DNA of 17,564 nt from JACQFK01 sp035644495. GTDB lineage: Bacteria; Planctomycetota; MHYJ01; JACPRB01. The position numbers were made by a program, and so were the translations under genes. The DNA lies in the NCBI GenBank assembly GCA_035644495.1, contig DASQOM010000355.1, positions 1 through 17,564 on the forward strand, read 5' to 3'. The notes beneath the pieces are model-generated. The model had not been told where the DNA came from and did not search any database. It worked only from the letters and a program-made list of their open reading frames with translations. This document shows, piece by piece, positions 1 to 7,352 of this stretch (its first letter is position 1; every line of letters begins with the position of its first letter).

Positions 1-1557
1 GTACATGTTGATCTGATGGGCCAGGTGTGCGGCATGCCGGGCATGCTCCGAGATCTCGATCTTTTCCGCCCCGCCCCAGACAGGCTGCAGGAAGTGCTCC
101 AGCGGCTTGTCGAGAAGGACGCCGCCCAGCAGCGACAGGACCGCGAGGATCGCCAGCGGCCCCATCATCAGCAGCCCGGGCTTATGGAGTTCGTGAGCGC
201 CGTGGTCGCCTTCCTGGTGCTCCTCTTTGTGTTCCTGGTGTCCGTGGCCGGGCTTGTCGAGGAACACGATGAGAATGAGCCGCGTGGTATAGAACGCGGT
301 GAGGCCCGCCGTGACGAGCAGCAGCAGCCACGCGAAGCCGAACGCGGGCTCGCCGGCCTTCTGGAAGACGGCGACCAGGATGGCGTCTTTGGAGAAGAAG
401 CCGGCGGAGAACGGCATGCCGGCGAGCGCGAGGCCGCCCGCGACGAAGACCGCCGCCAGCCCCGGCAGCTTCCTCCCGAGCCCGCCCATCTTGCGGATGT
501 CCTGCTCCCCGTGCAGCGCGTGGATGACCGCGCCCGCTCCGAGGAAGAGCAGCGCCTTGAAGAAGGCGTGCGTGACGACGTGGAACATCCCCGTCTCGAA
601 ATTGGCCGTTGCGATGCCGGCGAACATGAAGCCGAGCTGCGACACCGTCGAGTAGGCCAGCACCTTCTTGATGTCGTTCTGCGCGACGGCGATGAGGCCC
701 GCCATGAAGGCCGTGAGCGCGGCGATCGTGACGACGACGTTCATGACGGCCGGCACGTGGGCGTACACGAAGTTCATGCGGGCCATCATGTAGACGCCCG
801 CGGTGACCATGGTGGCCGCGTGGATGAGGGCCGAGACCGGTGTGGGGCCGGCCATCGCGTCGGGCAGCCAGACGTAGAGCGGGATCTGGGCGCTCTTGCC
901 GCAGGCGCCGATGAAGAGCAGGATGCCCGCGGCATAGGCCCAGCGCTCGTCGATCGGCTTCGCGGCCATCTGCTCGAAGTTCAGCGAGCCGTACATCTGC
1001 CAGAGGCAGAAGAGGCCGAGCAGGAAGCCGAAGTCGCCGATGCGGTTCGTGATGAACGCTTTCTTGCCGGCGTCGGCGTTCTTCAGCTCCTTGTACCAGA
1101 ACCCGATGAGCAGGTACGAGCAGACGCCGACCCCTTCCCAGCCGACGAACATCAGCAGGATCGAGTCGCCGAGCACCAGCACCAGCATGGAGAACATGAA
1201 GAGGTTCAGGTACGCGAAGAAGCGCGAGAAGGCGGGGTCGTCGTCCATGTAGCTGATCGAATAGAGATGGATCAGCGAGCCGACGCCCGTCACGACGAGG
1301 ATCATGACGCCGCTCAGCGCGTCCACGCGGAGGCCGAAGGGGACGCTGAGGTCGCCGGTCGAGATCCACGAGAACAGGGTCTGCGCGACCGGATGGCCCT
1401 CGTGGACGTGGAGGACGGCCATCACGGAGAGGATGAAGGAGGCGATGGGTCCGGCGCAGCCGACGATGCAGGAGACCGGTTTCGGCAGCTTGAGCAGCCC
1501 GTTGACGAGGAATCCCGCCAGCGGCAGCACCGGGATCAGCCACAGCAGCGTGTTCAT
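1..1557 (-). CDS. nuoL: NADH-quinone oxidoreductase subunit L (N-terminal 519 codons; continues past the left edge)
   Basis: Membrane-arm, Mrp-antiporter-like proton-pumping subunit of respiratory complex I. The reading frame starts with ATG at 1557 (MNTLLWLIPVLPLAGFLVNG) and is open to base 1, so the C-terminal part is outside the window (the family is usually 600-660 residues). Hallmarks seen are GWEGVGVCSYLLIGFWY, whose Glu is the conserved charged residue of the first antiporter half-channel, and WLPDAMAGPTPVSALIHAAT followed by MVTAGVYMMAR, the signature of the Proton_antipo_M fold. Hydrophobic helices run through most of the frame. A His/Glu-rich hydrophilic stretch (about 185-260 in DNA coordinates) lies late in the fragment. 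The ATG overlaps the nuoK stop as ATGA and the Shine-Dalgarno is weak, so translational coupling to nuoK is likely. nuoM and nuoN would be expected further left. Confidence 0.97.
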   Translation of the reverse strand, partial: MNTLLWLIPVLPLAGFLVNGLLKLPKPVSCIVGCAGPIASFILSVMAVLHVHEGHPVAQTLFSWISTGDLSVPFGLRVDALSGVMILVVTGVGSLIHLYSISYMDDDPAFSRFFAYLNLFMFSMLVLVLGDSILLMFVGWEGVGVCSYLLIGFWYKELKNADAGKKAFITNRIGDFGFLLGLFCLWQMYGSLNFEQMAAKPIDERWAYAAGILLFIGACGKSAQIPLYVWLPDAMAGPTPVSALIHAATMVTAGVYMMARMNFVYAHVPAVMNVVVTIAALTAFMAGLIAVAQNDIKKVLAYSTVSQLGFMFAGIATANFETGMFHVVTHAFFKALLFLGAGAVIHALHGEQDIRKMGGLGRKLPGLAAVFVAGGLALAGMPFSAGFFSKDAILVAVFQKAGEPAFGFAWLLLLVTAGLTAFYTTRLILIVFLDKPGHGHQEHKEEHQEGDHGAHELHKPGLLMMGPLAILAVLSLLGGVLLDKPLEHFLQPVWGGAEKIEISEHARHAAHLAHQINMY

Positions 1558-1850
1558 CCTTGGAGGCTCTTCAGGTCGCCGGTATCGACGGTTTTCCGGT
1601 TGCGGAAGACGGCGATGAGGATCGCGAGGCCGATGGAGACCTCCGCGGCGGCGACGCCCATGACCATGAGCACGAAGACCTGCCCGTGGGTGCTCCCGAA
1701 CGTGCGCGCGAACGCCAGCAGCGCCACGTTGACGCCGTTCAGCATGATCTCGACGGACATCAGGATGATCAGCAGGTTCCGGCGCGCCAGGACACCGAAG
1801 GTCCCGATGGCGAAGAGCGCGGCGCTGAGGACGAGGTAGTGGTTGATCAT
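1554..1850 (-). CDS. nuoK: NADH-quinone oxidoreductase subunit K
   Basis: Small three-helix membrane subunit of complex I, 98 residues, the usual length (about 100). Conserved membrane glutamates needed for proton transfer are present at E34 (MSVEIMLNGVNVALLAF) and E70 (GVAAAEVSIGLAILIAVFR), matching E36 and E72 of E. coli NuoK. The start is ATG at 1850, preceded by GAGG about five bases upstream and overlapping the nuoJ stop as ATGA. A longer frame upstream is only readthrough of the nuoJ region in another frame and lacks family character. The stop TGA overlaps the nuoL ATG. Its position between nuoJ and nuoL is the standard order. Confidence 0.98.
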   Translation of the reverse strand: MINHYLVLSAALFAIGTFGVLARRNLLIILMSVEIMLNGVNVALLAFARTFGSTHGQVFVLMVMGVAAAEVSIGLAILIAVFRNRKTVDTGDLKSLQG

Positions 1851-2344
1851 AGTTTCCTCTTCGCCAGCAGCACGCCGCCGAAGACGGCGACCATGATCAG
1901 GACCGAGATCAGCTCGAAGGCGAGCGCGTAATCGTTGAAGAGCGCGGTGCCGACCGTCTCGACGCCGCCGAATCCGGGCGGCGTCGGCGTCTCGAGGCTC
2001 CGGTTGTCCTGCCACAGCGGCAGCGCCAGGAGCGCGAAAAGACCCCCGCAGAGCAGCGCGATCAACGCCCGCGTCTTCAGGGGATACTCCACGCCCAGTT
2101 CGTCCGGCTTGAGATTGAGCATCATGATCACGAACAGGAAGAGCACCAGGATGGCGCCCGTATAGACGAGGACATGGATCGCGGCCAGGAACGGAGCCCC
2201 GAGCCGCAGGTAGACCACCGCCAACCCGAGGAACGCGACCAGCATCGAGATCGCCGCGTGGACGGGGCTCCTCAGGGAGACGACGCCCAGCGCCGCCACC
2301 AGGCTGATCCCTCCCGCCGCCGCAAACACCGGATCGATGCTCAC
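1847..2344 (-). CDS. nuoJ: NADH-quinone oxidoreductase subunit J
   Basis: Five-helix membrane subunit of complex I, 165 residues with the start chosen here. The motif VLVYTGAILVLFLFVIMMLN is the conserved third helix (pi-bulge helix) of NuoJ/ND6, which rearranges during coupling. I chose the GTG start at 2344 (reading SIDPVFAAAGG) because GGGGAG lies six bases upstream and the protein then begins just before the first membrane helix. The frame stays open upstream to another GTG at 2395, but those 17 extra residues (Arg/Gly/Glu-rich) look unlike the family and would cross a strong hairpin. The gene is separated from nuoI by 144 bp, the largest gap in the operon, and overlaps nuoK as ATGA. Confidence 0.95.
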   Translation of the reverse strand: MSIDPVFAAAGGISLVAALGVVSLRSPVHAAISMLVAFLGLAVVYLRLGAPFLAAIHVLVYTGAILVLFLFVIMMLNLKPDELGVEYPLKTRALIALLCGGLFALLALPLWQDNRSLETPTPPGFGGVETVGTALFNDYALAFELISVLIMVAVFGGVLLAKRKL

Positions 2345-2350
2345 TCGGTT

Positions 2351-2356
2351 CTCCCC
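2351..2356 (-). promoter_or_regulatory. Shine-Dalgarno of nuoJ (decides the GTG start)
   Basis: On the minus strand this reads GGGGAG, six bases before GTG at 2344. No comparable site stands before the alternative GTG at 2395. It lies immediately downstream of the hairpin at 2360-2386, so its accessibility could depend on that structure. Confidence 0.7.
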
Positions 2357-2359
2357 TAC

Positions 2360-2386
2360 GGCCGCGGCCGTCTCCGGCCCGCGGCC
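2360..2386 (-). other. Strong GC hairpin with GAGA (GNRA) tetraloop upstream of nuoJ
   Basis: In the transcript direction the arms are GGCCGCGGGCCG and CGGCCGCGGCC, pairing over 11 bp with one bulged G and a four-base loop GAGA, a GNRA tetraloop. No U tract follows, so it does not look like an intrinsic terminator. It sits three bases before the nuoJ Shine-Dalgarno inside the 144-bp nuoI-nuoJ gap. A weaker stem (CGACG/CGTCG, 2418-2435) lies upstream in the same gap. A role in RNA processing, stability or expression balance between the two halves of the operon is inference. Confidence 0.6.
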
Positions 2387-2457
2387 CCTCTTCACTTCCC
2401 GATCCAGGACTCGGGTTCGACGTTTTTCGGCGTCGTCCGTGGGTCCCGCTTCCTGCG

Positions 2458-2485
2458 CGACTCTGTATTCTCTATTCTGGATTCT
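2458..2485 (-). repeat. Short tandem heptamer repeat, four units of AGA[AG]TNN
   Basis: Read on the minus strand the units are AGAATCC, AGAATAG, AGAATAC and AGAGTCG, exactly in register over 28 bp and starting three bases after the nuoI stop. The block is about 61 percent A+T inside a very GC-rich region, so it stands out in composition as well as in periodicity. It does not code for anything I can support. Confidence 0.65.
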
Positions 2486-2488
2486 TGC

Positions 2489-2947
2489 CTATCGACTCAG
2501 CAGCTTGTTGATGTCGTAGATCTTCTCTTCCCGGGTCGTGCAGACCTTGGTGAAGGTCGGCGTCAGCTCGATCGCGTCGCACGGGCACGCCTCCTCGCAC
2601 ATCCCGCAGTAGATGCACTTGAGCATGTCGATGTTGAAGACAACCGGGATCTTCTCGCGGTCGGGCCAGGGAGACGGCGCGCCGATGATCTGGATGCACT
2701 CGGCCGGGCAGGCCGTCTGGCACATCAGGCAGGCCACGCACTTCATGCGGCCGACCTCGTCCTTCTTCAGCCGGTGCTCGCCGCGGTAGCCCTTGCGCGG
2801 GACGTGGACCTCCTCCGGGTACGACAGCGTGGCCTTCTTGCGGAAGACGCGGCCCAGCGTGTAGCGCATGCCGTTGAGGGCGGCGGGGATGTAGAGTTTG
2901 ATCGCCAGCTTCAGCCAAGCCTTTTTCAGCGTCATGCCGAGGGTCAC
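2489..2947 (-). CDS. nuoI: NADH-quinone oxidoreductase subunit I (two [4Fe-4S] ferredoxin-type)
   Basis: Peripheral-arm iron-sulfur subunit of complex I carrying clusters N6a and N6b, 152 residues. Two CxxCxxCxxxC motifs are visible: C70, C73, C76, C80 (CVACLMCQTACP) and C111, C114, C117, C121 (CIYCGMCEEACP). The first about 40 residues form the amphipathic part that anchors on NuoH. I prefer the GTG start at 2947, which overlaps the nuoH stop as GTGA and has GGAGG six bases upstream. The ATG at 2935 is four codons further in and too far from that site. The length fits the shorter bacterial NuoI proteins. It is followed by the only long gap of the operon. Confidence 0.96.
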   Translation of the reverse strand: MTLGMTLKKAWLKLAIKLYIPAALNGMRYTLGRVFRKKATLSYPEEVHVPRKGYRGEHRLKKDEVGRMKCVACLMCQTACPAECIQIIGAPSPWPDREKIPVVFNIDMLKCIYCGMCEEACPCDAIELTPTFTKVCTTREEKIYDINKLLSR

Positions 2948-4065
2948 TTCACACCTCCCTGGACGACTTCGATGGGCGCCCGGGCCCCGGGCTTCGGCGC
3001 GGCCGCGGCGGGCGACTGGGTCAGGACGCCGATCACGGCGACCAGCATCACGTTGGCGAGCGCGAGCGGCACCAGCCGCTTCCAGCCGAGATTCATCAGC
3101 TGGTTGTATTTGAAGCGGGGCAGCGTCCAGCGGATGATCACGTACACGAACAGGATCGAGACGACCTTGGTGATGAAGACGCCCACGGAGAGCAGGCCCA
3201 TCCACCACTCGCTCCCGACCAGGAAGCGGTTGAGGCCCGGCATCGACCATCCGCCGAGGAAGAACGTCGTCATCAGCGCGGACATCACCGTCATGCCGAC
3301 ATATTCACCCATCATGAAGAGGGCGAACTTCATGCTGGAATACTCGGTGTGATAGCCGCCCACCAGTTCGGCTTCGCACTCGGGCAGATCGAAGGGCAGC
3401 CGGTTGTTTTCGGCGAGCGCCGACACGAAGAACAGGATGAAGCCGATCAGTCCGCAGGGCAGCATCAGCCAGTTGCCGCCACCGAAGATGTTCCAGCCGT
3501 ACTTCACCTGGCGCTCGACGATCGCGCGCGGGTCCAGCGTCCCCATCGTCTCGTTCGGATGCCCCGCCGAGATCATCAGGACCGCGATGATCGAGAGGCC
3601 CAGCGCCAGCTCGTAGGACACCATCTGCGCCGACGCGCGCAGGCCGCCCAGCAGCGAATACTTGTTGTTCGACGCCCAGCCGCCGAACGCGAGGCCGTAG
3701 ACGGCAACCCCGAGCACCGACATCGTGAAGAGGACGCCGACGCTGAGGTTCGCGACCTGCAGGTATTCGTCGCCGATGCGGTTGCCGAACGGAATGACGA
3801 TGAGGCCGAGCGAGGGCGGGACGAGCACCATCACCGGCGCCAGCACGAAGAGGAGTCTATCGGCGCCGTCGGGGATGATGTCTTCCTTGAAGATGAACTT
3901 GACCGCGTCGGCCAGCGGCTGCAGCAGCCCGAGGGGCCCGACGCGGTCCGGGCCGATGCGGCCCTGCATCCAGGCGCTGAGCCGGCGCTCGACGATGACC
4001 ATCCCCGGCGTCAGCGTCAGGACGAAGAAGACGATGACGAAGGCGATTTTAAGAATGTCGGCCAT
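2944..4065 (-). CDS. nuoH: NADH-quinone oxidoreductase subunit H
   Basis: Membrane subunit of complex I at the junction with the peripheral arm, forming part of the quinone chamber; 373 residues, within the family range. Diagnostic stretches are RRLSAWMQGRIGPDRVGP near residue 28, the acidic loop LAENNRLPFDLPECEAELV and its continuation GGYHTEYSSMKFALFMMGEY, and a late RFKYNQLMNLGWKRLVPLAL. The E-rich loop carries the glutamates that link quinone reduction to the proton path. The start is ATG at 4065, giving 17 bp of overlap with the end of nuoG; the ribosome site is weak (GTGAG), so coupling to nuoG is likely. The C-terminus ends in a short Ala/Pro-rich tail. Confidence 0.98.
   Translation of the reverse strand: MADILKIAFVIVFFVLTLTPGMVIVERRLSAWMQGRIGPDRVGPLGLLQPLADAVKFIFKEDIIPDGADRLLFVLAPVMVLVPPSLGLIVIPFGNRIGDEYLQVANLSVGVLFTMSVLGVAVYGLAFGGWASNNKYSLLGGLRASAQMVSYELALGLSIIAVLMISAGHPNETMGTLDPRAIVERQVKYGWNIFGGGNWLMLPCGLIGFILFFVSALAENNRLPFDLPECEAELVGGYHTEYSSMKFALFMMGEYVGMTVMSALMTTFFLGGWSMPGLNRFLVGSEWWMGLLSVGVFITKVVSILFVYVIIRWTLPRFKYNQLMNLGWKRLVPLALANVMLVAVIGVLTQSPAAAAPKPGARAPIEVVQGGVK
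2954..2958 (-). promoter_or_regulatory. Shine-Dalgarno of nuoI (decides the GTG start)
   Basis: GGAGG on the minus strand lies within the last codons of nuoH, six bases before GTG at 2947 and 18 bases before the ATG at 2935. The spacing supports the GTG start and the GTGA overlap with the nuoH stop codon. Confidence 0.7.
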
Positions 4066-5563
4066 TGGTGCTCACGCCCAGATGTCCCACCTTGCCATAG
4101 TCCAGCTCGGGCATCGCCTCGCGGAAGACCCCTTCGACGGAGACCGCCGCGGGACGCGCCTGCAACGCCACGAGGATTTCCTGAAGCCACTGCGTCTCCG
4201 GCCGCGCGGTCACCGGCGACTCGACTGCCTTGCGGATCCGCTGGACCCGGCCGTCCACGTTCATGAACGTGCCGTCCTTCTCCGCCCAGGTCGTGCCCGG
4301 AATGACGACATGCGAGAACTCGGCCAGCGGATTCAGGAGGATGTCGCACGCGGCCACGAACTTCGCCTTGCGCGCGGCCTCCACCAGGTCCGCGGGAAGG
4401 GCCGCGTCCGGGATCCCGTTCATGATGAGCACGCCCTCGACGGTGCCCGCCTGGAGCTCCTGGACGACCGACGTCACCCCGGAGACCAGGGCCTCTTCGC
4501 CGAAGAGCTTCGCCGCGTAGGCGCGGTTCGGCGTCCGGTCCGCCTCGATCGTGAATCCGCCCGGGAATTTCTGCTGCTGGCCGCGGGTCAGCGCAAGGAC
4601 GCCGATGGGGCCCGCCTTGAGGGCTTCCATCACCTTCATGAAGAGATACATCTCCTCGATCGTGCTGTACGCGGAGATGACCCCGGCCAGCGTCATCCGC
4701 CGGCCCGCTTCCGCGATCTCGCGCGGCGCCCCGGTCGCCTTGATCAGTCGCCGGTCGCTCCCGACGTACGCGGTGTTCAGGCGGCCCTCGTCGCACATCC
4801 AATACTGGTTGACGTCGGCGTTGGGCCGCGGCTGGAGCCGTTTGATGTCGTTGTCGAGCACGGTGAAGTCGATGTTGCAGCCGCGGCTGCAGGAGGCGCA
4901 GACACTCTCCGTCCGCTTCGTGAACCAGACGCGCGCGGCATACATGAAGTTCTTGTCGATGAGCGCGCCGACCGGACAGATGTCGACGACGTTGAGCGAC
5001 AGCGGGTTGTCGATTGGAATGCCCGGGAAGACGTCGACCACGCTGCGGTCGCCGCGCGAGATGACGCAGAGTTCGCCGGTGCCGGAGACCTCCTCGCAGA
5101 AGCGGACGCAGCGGGTGCAGACGATGCAGCGGTTGCCCCAGATGCGGATGTTGGGGCCGAGGTCCTTCGTGTGCCGGATGTTCTTGTCTTCCTCGAAGCG
5201 CGAGACGCCCTGGCGGTACTTGTACGTGTAGTCCTGCAGGTCGCACTCGCCGGCCTTGTCGCAGATCGGGCAGTCCAGCGGATGGTTGATGAGCAGGAAC
5301 TCGAGGACCGCCTTGCGGCCCGCGTCGATTTCCGGCCCCTCGGTCGTGACCTCCAGCTTGTCGGCGACCGGGTACATGCAGGAGACTTCGAGCTTTTTGG
5401 AGTTGGAGACCTTGACCAGGCACATGCGGCAGTTGCCGGCGGGCTGCAGGCCGGGATGCCAGCAGTAATGTGGGACGAAGGCGCCCTGATCGAGGCAGAT
5501 CTTGAGCAGCTTGTCCTTGCCGTCGACCTCGATGTCCTTCCCGTTCAGCTTGATGTTAGCCAT
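4049..5563 (-). CDS. nuoG: NADH-quinone oxidoreductase subunit G, short form (504 aa) with N1b, N4, N5 and N7 ligands
   Basis: Peripheral-arm electron-wire subunit of complex I. Domains in order are a ferredoxin-like [2Fe-2S] domain with C34, C45, C48, C62; a His-Cys cluster domain with H94, C98, C101, C107 (N5); a cluster with C146, C149, C152, C196 (N4); and a molybdopterin-oxidoreductase-type [4Fe-4S] site C222, C225, C229, C257 with CX2CX3CX27C spacing, the N7 pattern that many species have lost. After that only about 245 residues of the molybdopterin-like fold remain, so the protein is far shorter than E. coli (about 908) or Thermus (about 783). The shortening seems genuine, because the frame is uninterrupted and overlaps nuoH. 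AAGGTG stands eight bases before ATG 5563, and the start overlaps the nuoEF stop by 8 bp. Confidence 0.96.
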   Translation of the reverse strand: MANIKLNGKDIEVDGKDKLLKICLDQGAFVPHYCWHPGLQPAGNCRMCLVKVSNSKKLEVSCMYPVADKLEVTTEGPEIDAGRKAVLEFLLINHPLDCPICDKAGECDLQDYTYKYRQGVSRFEEDKNIRHTKDLGPNIRIWGNRCIVCTRCVRFCEEVSGTGELCVISRGDRSVVDVFPGIPIDNPLSLNVVDICPVGALIDKNFMYAARVWFTKRTESVCASCSRGCNIDFTVLDNDIKRLQPRPNADVNQYWMCDEGRLNTAYVGSDRRLIKATGAPREIAEAGRRMTLAGVISAYSTIEEMYLFMKVMEALKAGPIGVLALTRGQQQKFPGGFTIEADRTPNRAYAAKLFGEEALVSGVTSVVQELQAGTVEGVLIMNGIPDAALPADLVEAARKAKFVAACDILLNPLAEFSHVVIPGTTWAEKDGTFMNVDGRVQRIRKAVESPVTARPETQWLQEILVALQARPAAVSVEGVFREAMPELDYGKVGHLGVSTNGRHS

Positions 5564-7352
5564 GGATCAGCACCTTCGCCGGCGTCAGATCCACCGAGCC
5601 GTGCTTGTACGGGCACTTCCCCGCCGCGCAATGCGCCTCGAACTCCGCCTTGAACTTGGTGACCATGCTGCGCGCGGGCAGCGCGGCGGCGTCGGCCAGC
5701 ACGCAGATCGTGCGGCCGACCATGCTCCAGGCGACCTCGTCGATCTTCATGATCTCGTCGTCGCGGCCGCGTCCCTGCTCCATCTTCGCCGCCATCTTCT
5801 CGATCCAGCCGGTCCCCTCGCGGCAGGGGGTGCACTGGCCGCAGGACTCGTGGTGGTAGAAGCGGAGCGTGTTCCAGAGCGTGTCCACGATGCAGGTTTC
5901 ATCGTCGATGACGATGATGCCGCCGGAGCCGAGCATGGTCTTGGCCGCGGCGAGCGCGTCGAAGTCCATCCTCAGCGGCGGGTCGGCCAGCACCTCGGCG
6001 GCTGTCAGGATCGGCGCGGACAGGCCGCCGGGGATCACCGCCTTCAGGTTCTTCCCGCCGCGGATGCCGCCCGCCAGGTCGTAGATCACTTCCTTCAGCG
6101 GCACGCTCAGGGGGATCTCGTAGTTGCCGGGGCGCTCCACGTGGCCGCAGACGGAGAAGATCTTCATGCCGGGGCTCTTCTCGGTCCCCATCTTCCGGAA
6201 CCACTCGACGCCGTTCTTGAGGATGTGGACGACCGACATGATCGTCTCGACGTTGTTGACGATGGTCGGCGACCGGAAGAGCCCCTCGACGGCCGGGAAC
6301 GGCGGCTTGATCTTGGGATAGCCGCGGTTGCCCTCGAGGGACGACAGCAGTCCCGTCTCCTCGCCGCAGATATAGGCGCCGGCGCCGCGGTGCACGGTGA
6401 TCGGGAACCCCTTGAGGAGGCCCGCGGCCTCGGCCTCGTCCACGGCCTTCTGAAGGATCTGCGCGCCCGTGACGAACTCGCCGCGGATGTAGATGTAGGA
6501 GCACTTCGCCTTGATCGCGTAGCCGGAGATCAGGATGCCCTCGATCAGCGCGTGCGGGTCCTTGTCGATGAGCATCTTGTCCTTGAAGGTGCCCGGTTCG
6601 GACTCGTCGGCGTTGATGACGAGGTATCGCGGCTTGTCGTTCTTCGCGAGGAACTTCCACTTCTGGCCGGTCGGGAAGCCGGCGCCGCCGCGGCCGCGGA
6701 GGCCCGACTTGAAGACCTCCTCGATGATCTCGTCGGGGTTGCGCTTCCCGTCATAAACCTTGAGCCACGTCTCGTACCCGCCGCGTCGCTGGTAATGCTC
6801 CAGCGTCTCGCTCCCGGGCTCCAGCACGTGCTTGAGCAGCACGGGCGGGTACTTCGTGGCCGGCAGCTTGTAGATCGGCGTCGGCGCCTTCCAGGTCCCC
6901 GCCCGCATCGAGGCGACCATCCGGTCGCCCATCTCGGGTGTGACGTAGTCGACGAAGTCCCCGTTCACCTGCAGGCACGGGGCCGTGTCGCAGCTCGCCA
7001 GGCACTCGACCTTCTTCAGCGTGATCGGGTCGTCCGGCTGGATCGTCTTCTTCAAATGGTCGTGGACCGCCTCGCTGCCCCGCAGCGCGCACGGCACCGT
7101 CGAGCAGTGCTCGATGACGTACTTGCGGTCTTCCGGCCGCTTGTAGTGCGTGTAGAACGTGAAGACGCCGAACACCTTCGCGGGGGAGACGCCGAGGAGT
7201 CTGGCTACGTGGACCATGCCCTCCTCGTCCACGCATCCGAACTCGCGCTCGAGGAGGCGGAGCGCCGGCAGCAGGGCCGCCTCGCGCTTCGGATAGCGCG
7301 AGCAGATCCGCTCCAGCTCCTGCTTCGTGGCGTCGTTGAATTCGCGGCTCAC
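5556..7352 (-). CDS. nuoEF: Fused NADH-quinone oxidoreductase subunits E and F (NADH-oxidising module)
   Basis: One 598-residue frame encodes both NuoE and NuoF, which are normally separate. Residues 1 to about 150 are the thioredoxin-like NuoE domain with the [2Fe-2S] N1a ligands C83, C88, C117, C121 (CSTVPC and CLASC). Residues about 175-598 are NuoF: the FMN/NADH-binding GLRGRGGAGFPTG (217-229), the flavin-site GAGAYICGEETGLLSSLEGN (323-342), and the N3 [4Fe-4S] ligands C504, C507, C510 (ESCGQCTPCREG) and C550. The linker at about 155-178 (PTPIYKLPATKYPP) has no stop, and its in-frame GTG codons lack a ribosome site. The start is GTG 7352, overlapping the nuoD stop as GTGA with GGGGGAG eight bases before it. 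The module would oxidise NADH and pass electrons to NuoG. A longer upstream frame is readthrough opposite nuoD. Confidence 0.95.
   Translation of the reverse strand: MSREFNDATKQELERICSRYPKREAALLPALRLLEREFGCVDEEGMVHVARLLGVSPAKVFGVFTFYTHYKRPEDRKYVIEHCSTVPCALRGSEAVHDHLKKTIQPDDPITLKKVECLASCDTAPCLQVNGDFVDYVTPEMGDRMVASMRAGTWKAPTPIYKLPATKYPPVLLKHVLEPGSETLEHYQRRGGYETWLKVYDGKRNPDEIIEEVFKSGLRGRGGAGFPTGQKWKFLAKNDKPRYLVINADESEPGTFKDKMLIDKDPHALIEGILISGYAIKAKCSYIYIRGEFVTGAQILQKAVDEAEAAGLLKGFPITVHRGAGAYICGEETGLLSSLEGNRGYPKIKPPFPAVEGLFRSPTIVNNVETIMSVVHILKNGVEWFRKMGTEKSPGMKIFSVCGHVERPGNYEIPLSVPLKEVIYDLAGGIRGGKNLKAVIPGGLSAPILTAAEVLADPPLRMDFDALAAAKTMLGSGGIIVIDDETCIVDTLWNTLRFYHHESCGQCTPCREGTGWIEKMAAKMEQGRGRDDEIMKIDEVAWSMVGRTICVLADAAALPARSMVTKFKAEFEAHCAAGKCPYKHGSVDLTPAKVLIHG

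Noticed and set aside
16..1839. A 607-codon open frame on the plus strand opposite nuoL and nuoK
   Set aside because: It is antisense to clear family members, is extremely rich in Arg, Glu, Asp and Ala, and has no motif. Such mirror frames are expected in very GC-rich coding DNA; those opposite nuoG, nuoEF, hemE and the phosphatase gene were dropped for the same reason.
2360..2386. The nuoI-nuoJ hairpin as an intrinsic terminator
   Set aside because: No U tract follows, and it is directly before the nuoJ ribosome site within an operon.
4049..4065. NuoG being cut short by a frameshift
   Set aside because: All cluster motifs are in one frame, the stop overlaps nuoH by 17 bp, and there is no room for missing C-terminal sequence before nuoH.
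6820..6835. A separate NuoF start at in-frame GTG codons in the NuoE-NuoF linker
   Set aside because: No Shine-Dalgarno precedes either GTG and no stop ends NuoE, so a single fused product is simpler.
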